Below are positions 10,796 to 22,283 of a stretch of 64,000 nt of DNA, piece after piece. The position numbers were made by a program, and so were the translations under genes. Origin of the DNA: Whalleya microplaca (taxonomy: Eukaryota > Ascomycota > Sordariomycetes > Xylariales > Xylariaceae). Numbering within the stretch: the stretch's first letter is position 1; the number at the start of each line of letters is the position of its first letter. The stretch lies in the NCBI GenBank assembly GCA_022497155.1, contig MU385712.1, positions 1,425,765 to 1,489,764 of the forward strand, in the 5' to 3' direction. Below the pieces are notes generated by a model. It made no database searches and was not told where the DNA came from. It saw only the letters and a program-made list of their open reading frames with translations.

Positions 10796-12736
10796 ACTAT
10801 TTGACAGATAGCTAAATGGGGTGTACAGTGTGATGTCTCCGTCCTGGAATTTAGAGTTTGTTATGAAAACCACAATGTATGTGCTATCCCAACATCTTAT
10901 CATCACACAGGGCCAGACTAGTTGTGGCCTTTGGTGACATCTATCATTCGAGGAGCAATCGAGTACGGTCAAATCTGTCAAAGCTGACAAGGGTAGCACA
11001 TAAAGGCAATCTAAAGTCGGGAGCGATGAGCTAACAGTAACCAAACACCATATGAAACCTTTGAGACTAAATAGCTGCAGAAACAAGGAAAATAGTATTA
11101 GATAATAAGTACGAATTCCAAGATAGTTCATTAGAGAAGAAGCCGTCAAGGTAGGACTAGAGCATTAGTCCAAGCGTGAATACGAGTAACCTGAAGCTTA
11201 CCATCGGAACAAAGAGGATAAAGAAAAGGATAACGATTCGTGCCATAAACACCAAAGTCGGTAAGTTAGATATCAATAGGAGTTATACAGATCTGTAGAG
11301 ACTGTTGGCTTGCATTGAAAGGGGCTAGATTATATAATCTAAAGAATCTATCAACTAGATTTCCGGATGAGAATAGATAGAATATTACCAACTCACCTAC
11401 GTGCAGTTTAGGAATGTTCCGTTAGTGTCTACAAGGCCTGGTAATCTGATTTGAATGTCCAATTCCGGTAGCGGCATGCTCTCATGATTCTAGAACTAAC
11501 ATGTTTTCTTAGAGGGGGAGGGGTGGGCTGACCTGCAAATGCCAACACAGCGACGCGGCGAAATTTCAGGTAGAATTCCAGTCATATGTTACAAGGTGAG
11601 AAAGTTGTCATTTGCCAGGCCGGCGCTGTTTGATGTAGTCGGAACTATATGACAGATCATATAAAGTTCTTCCAAAAGTGGGTGTGAAGCAACTGATAGG
11701 TACCAGTGACACATACGACTACGATGTGACAATGAAACCTGCAAAATCTCGTAGATGCTTATAAATTTCATTTACCATTATGGGCCTTGATTTTTGGTCT
11801 GGATAGTTCATCTGATTGCATAGACAGCCTGACACCTAAGATATATACTGTAACGCGCGAAACAGGAAAGTTCAAAGTTCGTATAGGTAGTCCCTTGAAT
11901 TCAATGAATGGTACATATGTGCAGCCGCAGTAATGAACTGTAATTCTCCGATTTATGGTACTTGTTTTGATCAGCCAATCTATTCGTGTAGATAAGCTTT
12001 AGAAAAGATGAACATTCCATCCAAGATCGAAGTTCCGTGTTCTCCAAGTTCGACGAAGCCCCGTATTTACGCTAATGGACGTGTTGTGGCCCTAAGATAT
12101 GGTTCGTTGGTTAGACAGATTCGCATTAGCAACATGGCCCGGATATCTATTAAAACAGTACTTAACCCAACCAATATCGATGAGTGATTGGTACACAGCC
12201 TTGCAGCAAGATCCAACATACTTGTAGGATGTCAGTTGCCCCTCCCTTAGCCCTGCCAAATCTTCAAAGAAATCGACACCTATTTCTTCCGAGGCGAACA
12301 GTTGCTATCGGCACCAACTACGATGATGTATCTAGCAAACAAAGAGAAACTTGCAGTTACGCTTTCCTAGGCAGCTCTCTCTCCGGTTCAAGCATTACAG
12401 GGTTCGTTATGATATACCAGAGCATGATATGAACACCATTTCCGGATTATTAGAAGAAAGTATTCCTGGGATAGTGTTCATAGAAGCAATTAATAAAGAT
12501 AAGGCGTAAATGTTAGCTTCAGATGATGTTATCAGATGATGATGAAGACGACACTCCAACAGAGTTTTCTAGATATAGCGAGTTTCTTTGTTTTGTCATT
12601 AGCATAAATGTGATCGTCGAGATGGGTATAGCAGTAGAATAGAACAACAATTATCACAAAACCAGAAACGCAAGTTATCCTCAAGACAGCATCTCTTATA
12701 GGTATCTCCTGACAAAGTTTCAACTTCACATTAAAA
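10796..12736. other. Intergenic, no gene seen
   Basis: About 1.9 kb with only short unsupported ORFs (the longest, antisense at the NLR 3' end, has a TTG start). No RNA gene or clear repeat is found. It contains the NLR terminator region and the promoter of the next small gene. Confidence 0.5.
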
Positions 12737-13077
12737 ATGTCCTCTCCTACTCAGAAACTCATTGATGCCATCAAGGACAACGGGAGCTACCTTGTGATCT
12801 CGAGCCTAGGTGGTTCATACATTAAAGATGGTGTCAAAGCGGTCTTCCAAATCAGGACTACCCTTTTTCCTCCTTCAATCAAGATTGCTACAACTGAGGT
12901 TGCGAGTCAGCTGGAAACCATCTCAGGTACTTCTGATAAGGTGGATCTAAATCAATGGGTTGAGGCATACTTCGAAAACACCTCGGATTCTGATAACACA
13001 GACAACATCTTTGTGAGTCCGCTATTGCCTCTGAATATTATATACTAAGCAACTAATTATGTCACCAGTGGGAGTAA
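12737..13077 (+). CDS. Small orphan protein, two exons
   Basis: Exon 1 (12737-13012) starts at an ATG in good context (AAAATGT) and ends phase 0 at GTGAGT. A 56-base intron with TACTAAG and CAACTAAT branch-like sites ends CACCAG at 13068, and exon 2 is only TGG GAG TAA (13069-13077). The product is 94 residues, starts MSSPTQKLIDAIKDNG and is acidic near the C-terminus. It has no signal peptide, membrane segment or recognised domain. The clean intron signals argue for a real gene. Without the intron the frame would end 11 codons later with a hydrophobic tail, so splicing changes the C-terminus. Function unknown. Confidence 0.5.
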
Positions 13078-14594
13078 TACGGGCTAAGGCTTTTAGCACC
13101 TGTGGTGGCTGATGATATGCCTGCTGGATATCTGTGCCGAAAAGGGAGGTCATGGATATAAGGATATCTCCTGAATTAGTTCTAGGTTTTGGGGGTTCTG
13201 TTGCGTGTTCTGCATTTCTTTGGTCTTTTTATGCTTAGGTTTCTTATCTCTCACTCCTTTTAATTGTCTTTGGGTACTAGTTATCCATCTTAATCAAAGT
13301 ATTACGCTCGTGATACTACCATTTTTGGCATATTTACTATGTGAGTCCCGGCTAGCTTCTGACTGTAACGAAGCCGTTACCACAGGTCTTGATTTTGAGA
13401 TAACAGAAGGCGTGAAAGGTGAAATACTTAGATTGATCGCTGGCTAGCAAAGAGAGACTATCTAAGGGACGGCGAAATACAGTCCTTTTATATCTGAATA
13501 GCTTCCTAGTAAATAGGACTTGATTACCAAGCCACTAAGAGCCTTGGCAACCAGATGGTTGCCAAGCCACTATCCCTCTTGGCAACCATAAATCACGTGG
13601 TAGCTGGTTGCGGGGATATTCAGGAATGGGTGGTTGTAACACTGACACTGTTCTAATATCAGCATGCAAATTTGTATTATCTAAAACATATTGGAACAAT
13701 AGCTGAATAATGATGTAACATAGCAACGCAATGAATAATGCAATATACAGTGATTATTTTTCATAATGAAAGGTTGTATATCCTGCTCCAGATTACAAAT
13801 TTAGGTAGATAGGTATAGTTCTTTAAAACGGAGAAAAAATTCGCTAGTATCGATCTAGCATCTACCACAACTTGACACAACTGAAGGTGCTTTTAGGTCT
13901 AGCGAGTTTTACTAGTGGTAATTTAGCGGAGCCAGAAATACAACTTAAATCATTCAGAGGGTTCTAGTAGGCTTGCCGATAGAGTGAAGTCAATTCTGGC
14001 CCTGGGTTGAAGTATGATTCCTCATACAATGCTCAATCGACAAAGAGATGCCTACATATTAACCTGTTAATGTCACACGGCTATTAGAGCCAAGACCTGT
14101 TGGAAGCTATACGAGCTGCAGGAATGCTACACGAGTACATATATTAGGTGCTGTTAGATGTTATTCGATACTGTTGGAATGTATGACTACCTAACAAAAG
14201 GTATAATCACCAGACGACGGCTACGTCAGCAACAGATTAGATACGTACCAGGAATACGTACCGCGGCAGCAGGTCTATAAGAACCTGACGCCGAACCTCA
14301 GACTCAGATTGAAACTTAGAACAACAAGCACCCTCAGAGGGCCTAGAGAATTATTGCTGAATTGATTATTTCCAAGCCCTGATTACAGCCCTTGTCACAG
14401 TTAATAAAAACTTCACCTACTGTAGTAATACTGCTCTTGTAGACTCTGAACATTGCAAGATTTTATGATAGTGAACTTATAGTGACAAATTAGGGCGTCA
14501 TGACTCAAATGTGTGATCAGACAATTTAAGACTAATCTAGGTTATCCTATGCGCTCGTTGAATCCAGTTTTTTCCACTGATACTGAAATATGCC
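13078..14594. other. Intergenic with a palindromic repeat
   Basis: AT-rich, without a supported gene. Contains the TTGGCAACC repeats at 13529-13588. Several short open frames have no domain or splice support. Confidence 0.5.
13529..13588. repeat. Palindrome and direct repeat of CTTGGCAACCA
   Basis: CTTGGCAACCA (13543-13553) and its reverse complement (13556-13566) form a perfect hairpin with a 2-base loop. A third copy lies at 13578-13588, and both forward copies are preceded by AAGCCACTA. It could be a degraded transposon end or a protein-binding site. Confidence 0.8.
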
Positions 14595-15421
14595 TTATGC
14601 TGTGAATGGAATCTCGACATGTTTAGAAGCAGCAGCCAGCTTGTCTGCCTCGGCCACCTTGAAAGCATTTATGAGGGCAGGATACCAGACATTCATCATC
14701 TTAGTATCGCCTGCGTCGTTGGGGTGGACACCATCACGGAGGTCAGTGCTACTGAATCCCGTGTACTGGTCAACAACCCAGATGGGGGATTCCGTAGTGT
14801 TCAGTCCCTCTGCCCACGGAATGATAGCCTTGTTCAAGTTTTGTATCTGAGTGTTGTAGTTGCCAAGACCCATTGGAATGATTTGAGCAACCTAATTGGG
14901 CAAGGTTGCCAGTGTCAGCAAGAGTTCGTGGCTATCTTCTAGAACTAACTAAAAGCGAAATGAAGTAAAAAATGAGTCGATTTACTTACAACAAGCTTCG
15001 TGCTGGGGTTGCTTTCCCGCATGACACCTACTAAAGTGGTAAAGGCGTCGATGATGTCGGTCACCGGCTTGTTCTGCTGGACGATATCATTTGTACCCAG
15101 GTGCATAGTGATTACGTCGGCTGGGTTAGTCTTCAGCCACCCAACAAGCTGATTCTTGTTGGCAATGTCAATGGCTAAGAAACCCGAGTGGCCCTCGTTA
15201 TCGCGGTCATAGGTGGTGTCCCCACAGTTATTTTCCCCTTTCCCAGAGCCAACCCAGTCCACGGTTCCCCATTCAGTGTCTTTCAACTTCTCCCACAGCT
15301 TTGCACGCCAGCAGATGATCTCAGTGATAGAGTCGCCAAAAGGCATGTAACGCAGAGTAGCATTTTGGGCGACAGTAACACCAACCAGCGCCACAAACGT
15401 GATGAGACTGTTAATAATCAT
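14595..15421 (-). CDS. Secreted SGNH/GDSL esterase, carbohydrate esterase family 3-like
   Basis: Two exons (15421-14990, 14891-14595) with a 98-base intron (GTAAGT...ATTAG) give 242 residues. The N-terminus MIINSLITFVALVGVTVAQ is a clear signal peptide. Block I is FGDSIT with the nucleophile Ser31 and a CWR motif just after it, as in CE3 acetylxylan esterases. Block III is GTND, and block V is DGVHPND with the catalytic Asp and His. The join across the intron rebuilds KLVVAQIIPMG, the usual conserved strand. The length fits a single-domain CE3 enzyme without a binding module. Likely role: removing acetyl groups from xylan or another polysaccharide outside the cell. A different ester substrate is possible. 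Confidence 0.88.
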
Positions 15422-18400
15422 GATGACTTCAAGGAAGGATACTCTAGTGTGTTGAGATACTACAGGACTGTTCTTCTATCTTGTCACGATGTTCAGCCTA
15501 GGGGTTTGTTTTATAAGGCCTTTCGGCGCTCTGCCTAAGAACACGGCCGCTGGACCTCTGCCGCCGCAGGGCTTAGGCTGCGTAAGAAGGCCGATAACAT
15601 GATTAGAACGGCTAAATGAGGCTATAATACTCACCAAGGACTAGACCAATTAGTGTATATTAAAAATAACTCCTCGCCCCGCCCGCGCCGCTTATCTTTC
15701 CCCAATCCACGGAGTCATTGTCTCCGGCTGACGGGGCTCAGTAACCATGCCATTCAAGCGGGTTCGTTTCCACGTGGCTCCCACATGGCGTTCCCGCACC
15801 AATAATAAACAGTAGTATCGCAGATCGGAATGATATATCTTCCTCACCTACCTTGCTCAATATATCTTCAAATGTCAACGTCTTTATTTGAATTAGTCAA
15901 TGTGGAAGTGAATTGAGTCTTGATAAATCATGTTCTTACTTAACCACTCCTAATCAACTCCATACTCGTTGATAGTCATTCCGAACGATTAAAATAAAAA
16001 GGTCCCATGTGATGCGGCAACTACTCAGGTCTCATTGGCCGTTGTCTAATTGAGACGAGTGACATCTTGTTTTCTTTTCTTATCTGACAAAGATGTCTTT
16101 GCATGCAATGATACGATGCCATGCAGAATGACTACCCAGCTCTTGTCATGGTGCTCGTCGGCATGTTACTGGTCTTCTAGTAAATGACCACCCTTCCTAC
16201 ACCATCTTGTTATTCGGTGCTTAAATCGATAAAATATTAATCGTGCATCAAGTCGTATTGGTGAGTTGCAGCGTATCTTCGTTATCATTACAGCTATGGA
16301 TACCAGCCCTACTTAAAATATCGCGGCAAAGGATCCTAGAAGGCATACCAATAGTAGTAGATAAGGAGTCATACAACTCATATTAATTCTTCCCCTTTCC
16401 CGTGTTAACTCTGTTTCAAAAGCGCTTGGTCTATAGATTAGCATTTAGTTTTCATAATCATCAGGAGGACACGCATAAAGAAGCGTTGCATGTCAACAAA
16501 CTCATCGAATATGCTTCGAGCTTGTGCAGTATCTAGCCTGAAGAAACGTGCAGAACACTAAAAACTTCCCGTTGCTTAAAGGAGGGTGAGTTGTTGTGGT
16601 AAAGAAATAATTTGCGAGATGTACTTGTGTGAATGTGATAAATACTGCGATTGACTTCGGGCATCTGCCCGACCACAAGATTGCTACAAGTCTCAGCTTG
16701 GCCAGCATCAGTAAGGGCGTAACTCCAAGCCTTTGGTAGTCCTCAGCCGTTACGCCGCCTCCGAGTCTCACTGCATGGTCTTACCCTATCCAGACATACT
16801 ATTACAAAGCTAGCTCAAGATGAAACATCTTCGCTACTATTCACAAAGAGCTTTACTAAGCGTCAGTCTTGTAAATTCGTCGACTTACAGATGAGAAGGG
16901 GCTGCCAGCCATAAGATTGGGCGAAATATCTACGAGATGGTCTGGCATGCACCTACTTGATTAGGATAATGTATTTTATGCTTGTGCAGTGCCGCCAAAG
17001 TGCCACAGTGTATCCATGATAGGCCCAACAGCTTCTTGAACTCCTTGCAGCCTGTGTCGCTTTAGCCGCTGCATGTCAAGTATTATTGCTGCTTGAGTCA
17101 CGAACGGGGAGGCAAGATCGTGTCCTAGAGCCAAGCGATTGAGTTGCAAAGATACACACCGCGTTGTCAGTGTTAGCTTAAAACGGCCAATGGACCGGTT
17201 AGTCCCCGAAGAGAAGGTATAGCCGTCCAAGCGGGATGCGCACGGGGCACTAGGACAGGAGATCGGTCACGTAGTACTCGCCCAACCACGATGATCTACA
17301 CAGGGTCCGGCTGCTCTGGACCTTGCGGAGGTGCAATTATCCTATGGGAAGCTGGGTGATGGACGCTAATGGGTAGTACCCATCCTCCTCAACGAACCCT
17401 TCTGGGCAAGGAAGCATACGATTTACGTTGTCTACATTCATATATATGTACTGTCCTTCGAATGGGTTCGAGGATCCGAATTTTAGCTACAGTATTATCA
17501 TTACCTAGGAATCAGGTCGCCCCAACGGAAAGCGTGAATGAGTCAAGTACCGCAACTCATAAGCTATATAGTCTCAATATTTGTATAAATTTTGCCAGGC
17601 TATTTAAGGGTACCGGCCATTCAGGTGAGTGACTCAAAAGCGAGCTGCCGTGCTATATATGAATACTGGCGGAAAATACACAACGACAGATGGCAATCAA
17701 CTCTAGCGGCTGCAACATGGGCATTACATGCGTCTGTATCACGGAGGGACAAGACTATCCTAGGACAAGTGTCGCCGTCACTACATGTTCTACAGAGCAT
17801 ACGAAGGTATCTCAATGGTATCTCACTATCAAGTTATAAAGCAGTGCTTCAACTGATAAATAATACCATGTTGAAGTGACTACATGCCTGTTCTAATCTC
17901 ATAGCTACTTAAAGCTACCTGTACCTAGCACTCCTAACGCTAGAATGAGGGTTTCTATATACAGTAGAAAGCACTACAAGTGTATCATCTATCCTGGTCA
18001 TCTACCTATCCTATAGATATGTTAGTAACAACCAGCCAACAATTACTAAGATCAAATCCGGAACTGGGTACCAAGCAGATAAACGATCGATCGCAAGGAA
18101 ATGAATGGAAATCAATACTTAGATTGATTAATATATATGCAACCATACTTTCAATGCACCATTTCGTAATCTCGATTTGTTTAAACAGAAGTGTCTCTAC
18201 AGCTTCGAGGTATTAGTAGTGAGAGTTTAAAGGGGTTTATTTTCTTGGCAGCATTTTTTATTTATTTTTGTTATTATTTTTCATAGCGCCATTGAAGCGT
18301 TGGTAGAATGATGATAGTGATTCTAAGACAGTAAAGGAGAGAAAGGTGTACAGTCTATATGGTACGATATAAAGGTAGTCATTTAGTGTTTAAAATATAA

Positions 18401-19085
18401 TGAATATTATGAAGTGAATCATGCAGAGTCATTGGTCGGATAGGGCAGACACATCCAATATATTCATCTCACAAAATCAGCTTACCCCAATCAAACCATC
18501 TAGTAGTGCGCGGAACATATTAGTGAGGCTGTGGGCGCGGCAACATGCGGCTCGACCCGGCACAAGTACACCCATCAGTATCTGGACCACTCACAAACCC
18601 AACACCGGAGCTTACCCCCTGAGAGCCAATGAAACCTGCACTTCTCACTACAGCCCTCCCTCCCGGCAAGTTATTAGTTAGTCTGACCGTTCAGCGCTTC
18701 CTCCGTGCGACGGTGAGATCCCACCGGATTGGAGGAAGCGGCTGGACGTGATACGACAGGATGACTCAGATCATTCCCCGATGGTGCAGCCTGGCAGCGC
18801 AGCCTGCCTGGTGGCCCCCGTGTCGCTTTGAGTGAGTCGTTGCCAGCGGTGAGGCAGAGGCAGGCTGGTGGCTTGCTGCTGTGACGCTGCAGAAAAAATT
18901 GCGATGCGTATGCGTGTCTCATCCTGGGCCAGGATCCCCGTGGCCTATGACGAAATGCGAGGCTCCGTGGTAGGTATGAGAGGATAAGAGTGCTCCCATG
19001 CCCTGCCTCAGATGGGTGCCAGGGTGTCTGTGAGCCTCATGCCCGTCATTCTGTCTGTGCGCATACTACTCATTTGAGCATTTGC
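15422..19085. other. Long intergenic tract with possible ORF relics
   Basis: About 3.7 kb without a supported gene. Short open frames at 16502-16771 and 16976-17250 (both minus) look partly coding, but have no ATG and no recognisable domain. AT-rich at 17.9-18.4 kb and GC-rich from about 18.5 kb. Confidence 0.45.
16976..17250 (-). pseudogene. Unrecognised C-terminal exon or gene relic
   Basis: An open frame of about 90 codons without an ATG, ending in DTLWHFGGTAQA and a stop at 16976. Its content (helical, Leu/Arg/Gln-rich, GHDLASPFVTQAA) looks more like protein than like chance. No matching upstream exons were found, so it is listed as a relic. No family is recognised. Confidence 0.25.
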
Positions 19086-19496
19086 ATGTCTGTGACTGCG
19101 ATACTTCCGAAGATGGCGATTGAGCAATCAAAGCGGAGGGCTGTGCCTACTCCCCCATCACATCCTTCGCATGCTAGTTCGCATGCCAGTTCTTCAAAAA
19201 CCTCTGAAGGCAAAAGACAACAGAGGCCTCAATCTCACAAGACGACGGCGACAACGACAAAGACGCAATCAAGTCAAAATAGTCGTGAGGCGGTGCCTGG
19301 GAAGCAACCCCACGGGGCTCTTGATGCCGCGGCGATCCTGAACAACCCTCGACTCCGACAGGTGACGGGCCTCCAAACCCGCAAGTCGGGTTGGTGGAGT
19401 AACGTGAAGCCTCCTAAAGAGGAACTGGCGAGATTGCAGTGGGTGATGAGCTTGCCGGATACGTATCCGACTAAAAGGCCGAAAGGGAACTACTAA
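19086..19496 (+). CDS. Small basic low-complexity protein
   Basis: An open frame with ATGs at 19086 (136 residues) and 19113 (127 residues). The N-terminal half is Ser/Thr/Lys/Gln-rich and probably disordered. The C-terminal half is more ordered in composition, with NNPRLRQVTGLQ, KSGWWSNVKPP and WVMSLPDTYP. No signal peptide, membrane segment or known domain. The conserved-looking Trp-rich end suggests a genuine protein, but I cannot assign a family. It lies convergent with the pirin gene. Confidence 0.45.
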   Translation: MSVTAILPKMAIEQSKRRAVPTPPSHPSHASSHASSSKTSEGKRQQRPQSHKTTATTTKTQSSQNSREAVPGKQPHGALDAAAILNNPRLRQVTGLQTRKSGWWSNVKPPKEELARLQWVMSLPDTYPTKRPKGNY

Positions 19497-19725
19497 GGTT
19501 AAGGCACATACATACACGATCATGAAAGTGAGGAATTAGAGACGTCGGATGCAAAAACACAACTCAACCTTCTATTTCATCAATCCACTCCATCACCAAA
19601 CGCCAGACCATGCTTTTGTCCAGGTATCCCAGGAGGTAGAAACGTAACGGGAAAGAATATATACAGAAACCCCGCAAAATGGAGAATGTCATGGCAAAGT
19701 CTGCCTATGACAAAGGAGAAAATGC

Positions 19726-20892
19726 CTAGTCGACCATCGACTTGCCGATTTCGCTATGCCAGTCCTTCGCCCTCTCGAACCCATTCATATGGAACTGATA
19801 ATCCATCAACGCCTGGCGCACCTCCTCGGGCGAGTTTAGCACGAACGGACCATACTGCACGACCTTCTGATCCAGGACCTGTCCCGCGATGAGGACAAAC
19901 CGCGCGTTTTCGCTCGCGTTCTCGGGGACCTCCACATTGACGACGTCGCCCTCGGACTCGAAAACGCAATTGTGGTACTGCTGGACAGTCTTCTTGGCGT
20001 CTCCGAACCCGAACACGGCCGAGCCCTCGAGCTGGTACGAGAATGCGTTCCAGCCCTTGGGAAGCGGCTGCGCGAGCTTGCCGCCGGGCTTGATCTCGAC
20101 GTCCAGGATCCACACGGGCGTGTAGGCGAGGTCCTTGACGCTGTCGACGCCCGCGGCCTGCCCCGAGATGACCTTGACATGGACCTTGCCACCATCGATA
20201 TCAGCCTGCGGGATCTCCTTGGCGCGCAGGTCGCGGTAGCGCGGCTCGCAGGCCTTGAGGTGGGCGGGCAGGTCGACCCACAGCTGCAGGCCGACGTTAG
20301 CGCTGCCGTCGGGGTTCTGGCGCGGCATCTCGGCGTGCATGATGCCGCGGCCGGCGGTCATGAACTGCAGGTCGCCGGCCTCGATCGTGCCGGCGTTGCC
20401 CGCGAAGTCCTCGTGGTCCACCCCGCCCGACAGCAGGTACGTGATCGTCTCCTGCCCGCGGTGCGGGTGGTCCGGGAACCCGGCCCCCGGCTTGATGCTG
20501 AAGTGGTCCAGCATCAGGAACGGCGAGAAGTTGCGCAGCTGCGGCGTCCCGATCGAGCGCCGCACGCGCGCGCCCGCGCCCTCGGCCTGCTCCACGGCCA
20601 GGAAGACCTTGCGGATGGCGCGTGGGATGGACATGTTGGTTGCGACGAGCTGTTCGGATGGGTTGTAAAAAGCGGAATTGGGTTCGGTTGCCGTGGTGGT
20701 GGTGGTAGTAGTAACACTAGCACTAGTAGTAGTATCTATTATGCTATTGATGTTGTTGCCCCTATTATAGGATCTGAAGTTCTCTAGGATTTTGTTGTAG
20801 TTTGTTATCGCAAGCTCGAAGACTTGTTCGCGAAAGATAGCTATAGAGATAACTGCTACAAGGATGGAAAGCGAAAGCGAGAGTGCCCTCAT
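19726..20892 (-). CDS. Pirin-family bicupin protein with N-terminal hydrophobic extension
   Basis: One uninterrupted exon of 388 residues from ATG 20892. The pirin body starts at Met87 (MSIPRAIRKV, ATG at 20634). Counting from there, the metal ligands fall at H56 and H58 (FPDHPHRGQET) and H100 and E102 (IMHAEMP), matching the human pirin iron site within one residue. A second cupin follows. Pirins are iron-binding nuclear cofactors or quercetinase-like enzymes. The 86-residue extension has a hydrophobic segment at residues ~4-20 and a Thr run; it could be a membrane anchor, a targeting sequence or upstream untranslated sequence if Met87 is the real start. The gene is strikingly GC-rich in the pirin body and AT-rich in the extension, which favours Met87. 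Confidence 0.92.
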   Translation of the reverse strand: MRALSLSLSILVAVISIAIFREQVFELAITNYNKILENFRSYNRGNNINSIIDTTTSASVTTTTTTTATEPNSAFYNPSEQLVATNMSIPRAIRKVFLAVEQAEGAGARVRRSIGTPQLRNFSPFLMLDHFSIKPGAGFPDHPHRGQETITYLLSGGVDHEDFAGNAGTIEAGDLQFMTAGRGIMHAEMPRQNPDGSANVGLQLWVDLPAHLKACEPRYRDLRAKEIPQADIDGGKVHVKVISGQAAGVDSVKDLAYTPVWILDVEIKPGGKLAQPLPKGWNAFSYQLEGSAVFGFGDAKKTVQQYHNCVFESEGDVVNVEVPENASENARFVLIAGQVLDQKVVQYGPFVLNSPEEVRQALMDYQFHMNGFERAKDWHSEIGKSMVD

Positions 20893-21570
20893 AGCGAAGG
20901 CAGGAAGAAGCTTAATTCTTATATGGACTTTAGAGAAACTAGTAATAGCGGATCTAGATCGCTAAGCAGCGGCGAGGATGGATGCATCATGATAGAAATA
21001 TCACGAAGATTCGCCCGATTCAAGTTTAGAGAATTGTGTTATGATCGACTAATAGCGAATACAGCGAACAAATTCCCGACAAAAGCCCCCCAAAGACCCC
21101 GCCGACTAATACTTACCAACCCGTTACATCAGCAGCCCGGCGGCCCCCAAATCCCTTGGAAGAAGTTAGCGGCTGCGTAGCCGGCGCCGCACTAGGCCTC
21201 TCATGGTATAGCCCCCCTGAAGGACTTTACTAAGCTCGTCGCTGAGTGGCCACTGACCATGGCTGACTTAATTCTTCCAAATCAGCCTCCGTTCAAATTG
21301 ACTTCTTTATTAAGCACCATGTCCGGCAAAAGGCACATTACTACCAAGAACTTGGAATTTCATCCAATGAAATCATGGCTGAAGGTCATGTCACAAACGT
21401 CACCTATATCCACCGCAAGGTCACTTTAACATTGACGTCTCGTAAGGCTTCGAGGTCTTCATATCACAGCGCATTGTCTTGAAAACATGTGATTTGACTT
21501 ATATACCCATTACGACTCTTTGATAATTCATAGAGTGGTTGATCACATTTAATCTGTTTCTCTACTTCAA
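20893..21570. other. Intergenic between pirin and bli-3-like genes
   Basis: 677 bases holding the pirin promoter and the 3' flank of the flavoprotein gene (both on the minus strand). No ORF or repeat worth calling. Confidence 0.5.
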
Positions 21571-22283
21571 CTATGAAGCGTTGGATCTCCACTGCTGGAC
21601 CTCCTTCTCACTGATCTCACGCAACTTATTGACAGAAGCTGCATCACCCGTCAACGTGCCCTTAGCGACCTCAGCGACGCGTCCGACAACAGTCTTGTCG
21701 TTGATGGCGTACGTGACCGAGTTGGTCTTGACCTTGAGGATGCCGATACGCGGGTCGTTCTCGGAGCCGTCGTGGACGCCATCGCCCAGGTCGCCCAGCC
21801 ACGCCTTCAGCGTCGGGCTGTAGTACTTCTTGACGGCGCTGCGGTCCGTCTCGATGCTGACCTCGCCCGCGAACGACGCCCACTGCCCGGAGCTGTCGTA
21901 GAACGAGATATTGGTGTGCTTGTCCGCCTTGAGCTCGTCTGTTTTGTGCGATTCTGTGTTCGTCGTGAACGCGAGGTCGATGTCGCCGCCCTCCTGAAAT
22001 CCCCGTTAGCCATATCACTTCATGTCATATGTTGACCAACAGAAAGATGCGGTGCGCAAGAGGGGATTTCTGGGAAGTTTACCTTTCCTGCGATAGCCAT
22101 GCAGCGCGAGATCAACTTGCCGGAGTTGACGTCGCGGGTCGTCATCATGCCGAACTTGCACGAGGAGGCAAACTTGGTGACGCCTTCGACCTTCTCCTTC
22201 AGGGACGCATTGGTATCGATGTTCTTGTTGTAGTATGGATCCGCGGACTTGTTGCCGGTGTTTGTATTCGAAAACGACGCCAT
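21571..22283 (-). CDS. bli-3: Bli-3-like FMN-binding split-barrel protein (pyridoxamine 5'-phosphate oxidase-like)
   Basis: Two exons (22283-22083, 21993-21571) with an 89-base intron (GTAAAC...TTCAG) give 207 residues from ATG 22283. The order of conserved blocks matches fungal Bli-3 and bacterial general-stress-protein-26-like flavoproteins: SLKEKVEGVTKFASSCKFGM, then TTRD...SRCMAIAGK, DIDLAFTTNTESHKTDEL, ISFYDSSGQWASFAGE, KYYSPTLKAWLGDLGDG and NKLREISEKEVQQWRS. In Neurospora the bli-3 transcript is induced by blue light through the White Collar complex; this is known for the family and not visible here. An in-frame upstream ATG at 22436 would add a 51-residue Arg-rich, acid-poor leader that looks like a mitochondrial presequence. 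Confidence 0.93.

Noticed and set aside
10724..11149. 141-codon minus-strand frame at the NLR 3' end
   Set aside because: TTG start, overlaps the NLR stop region, hydrophobic chance-like composition.
19972..20787. 271-codon open frame on the plus strand
   Set aside because: It is antisense to the GC-rich pirin gene, where GC3-rich codons keep the opposite strand open.
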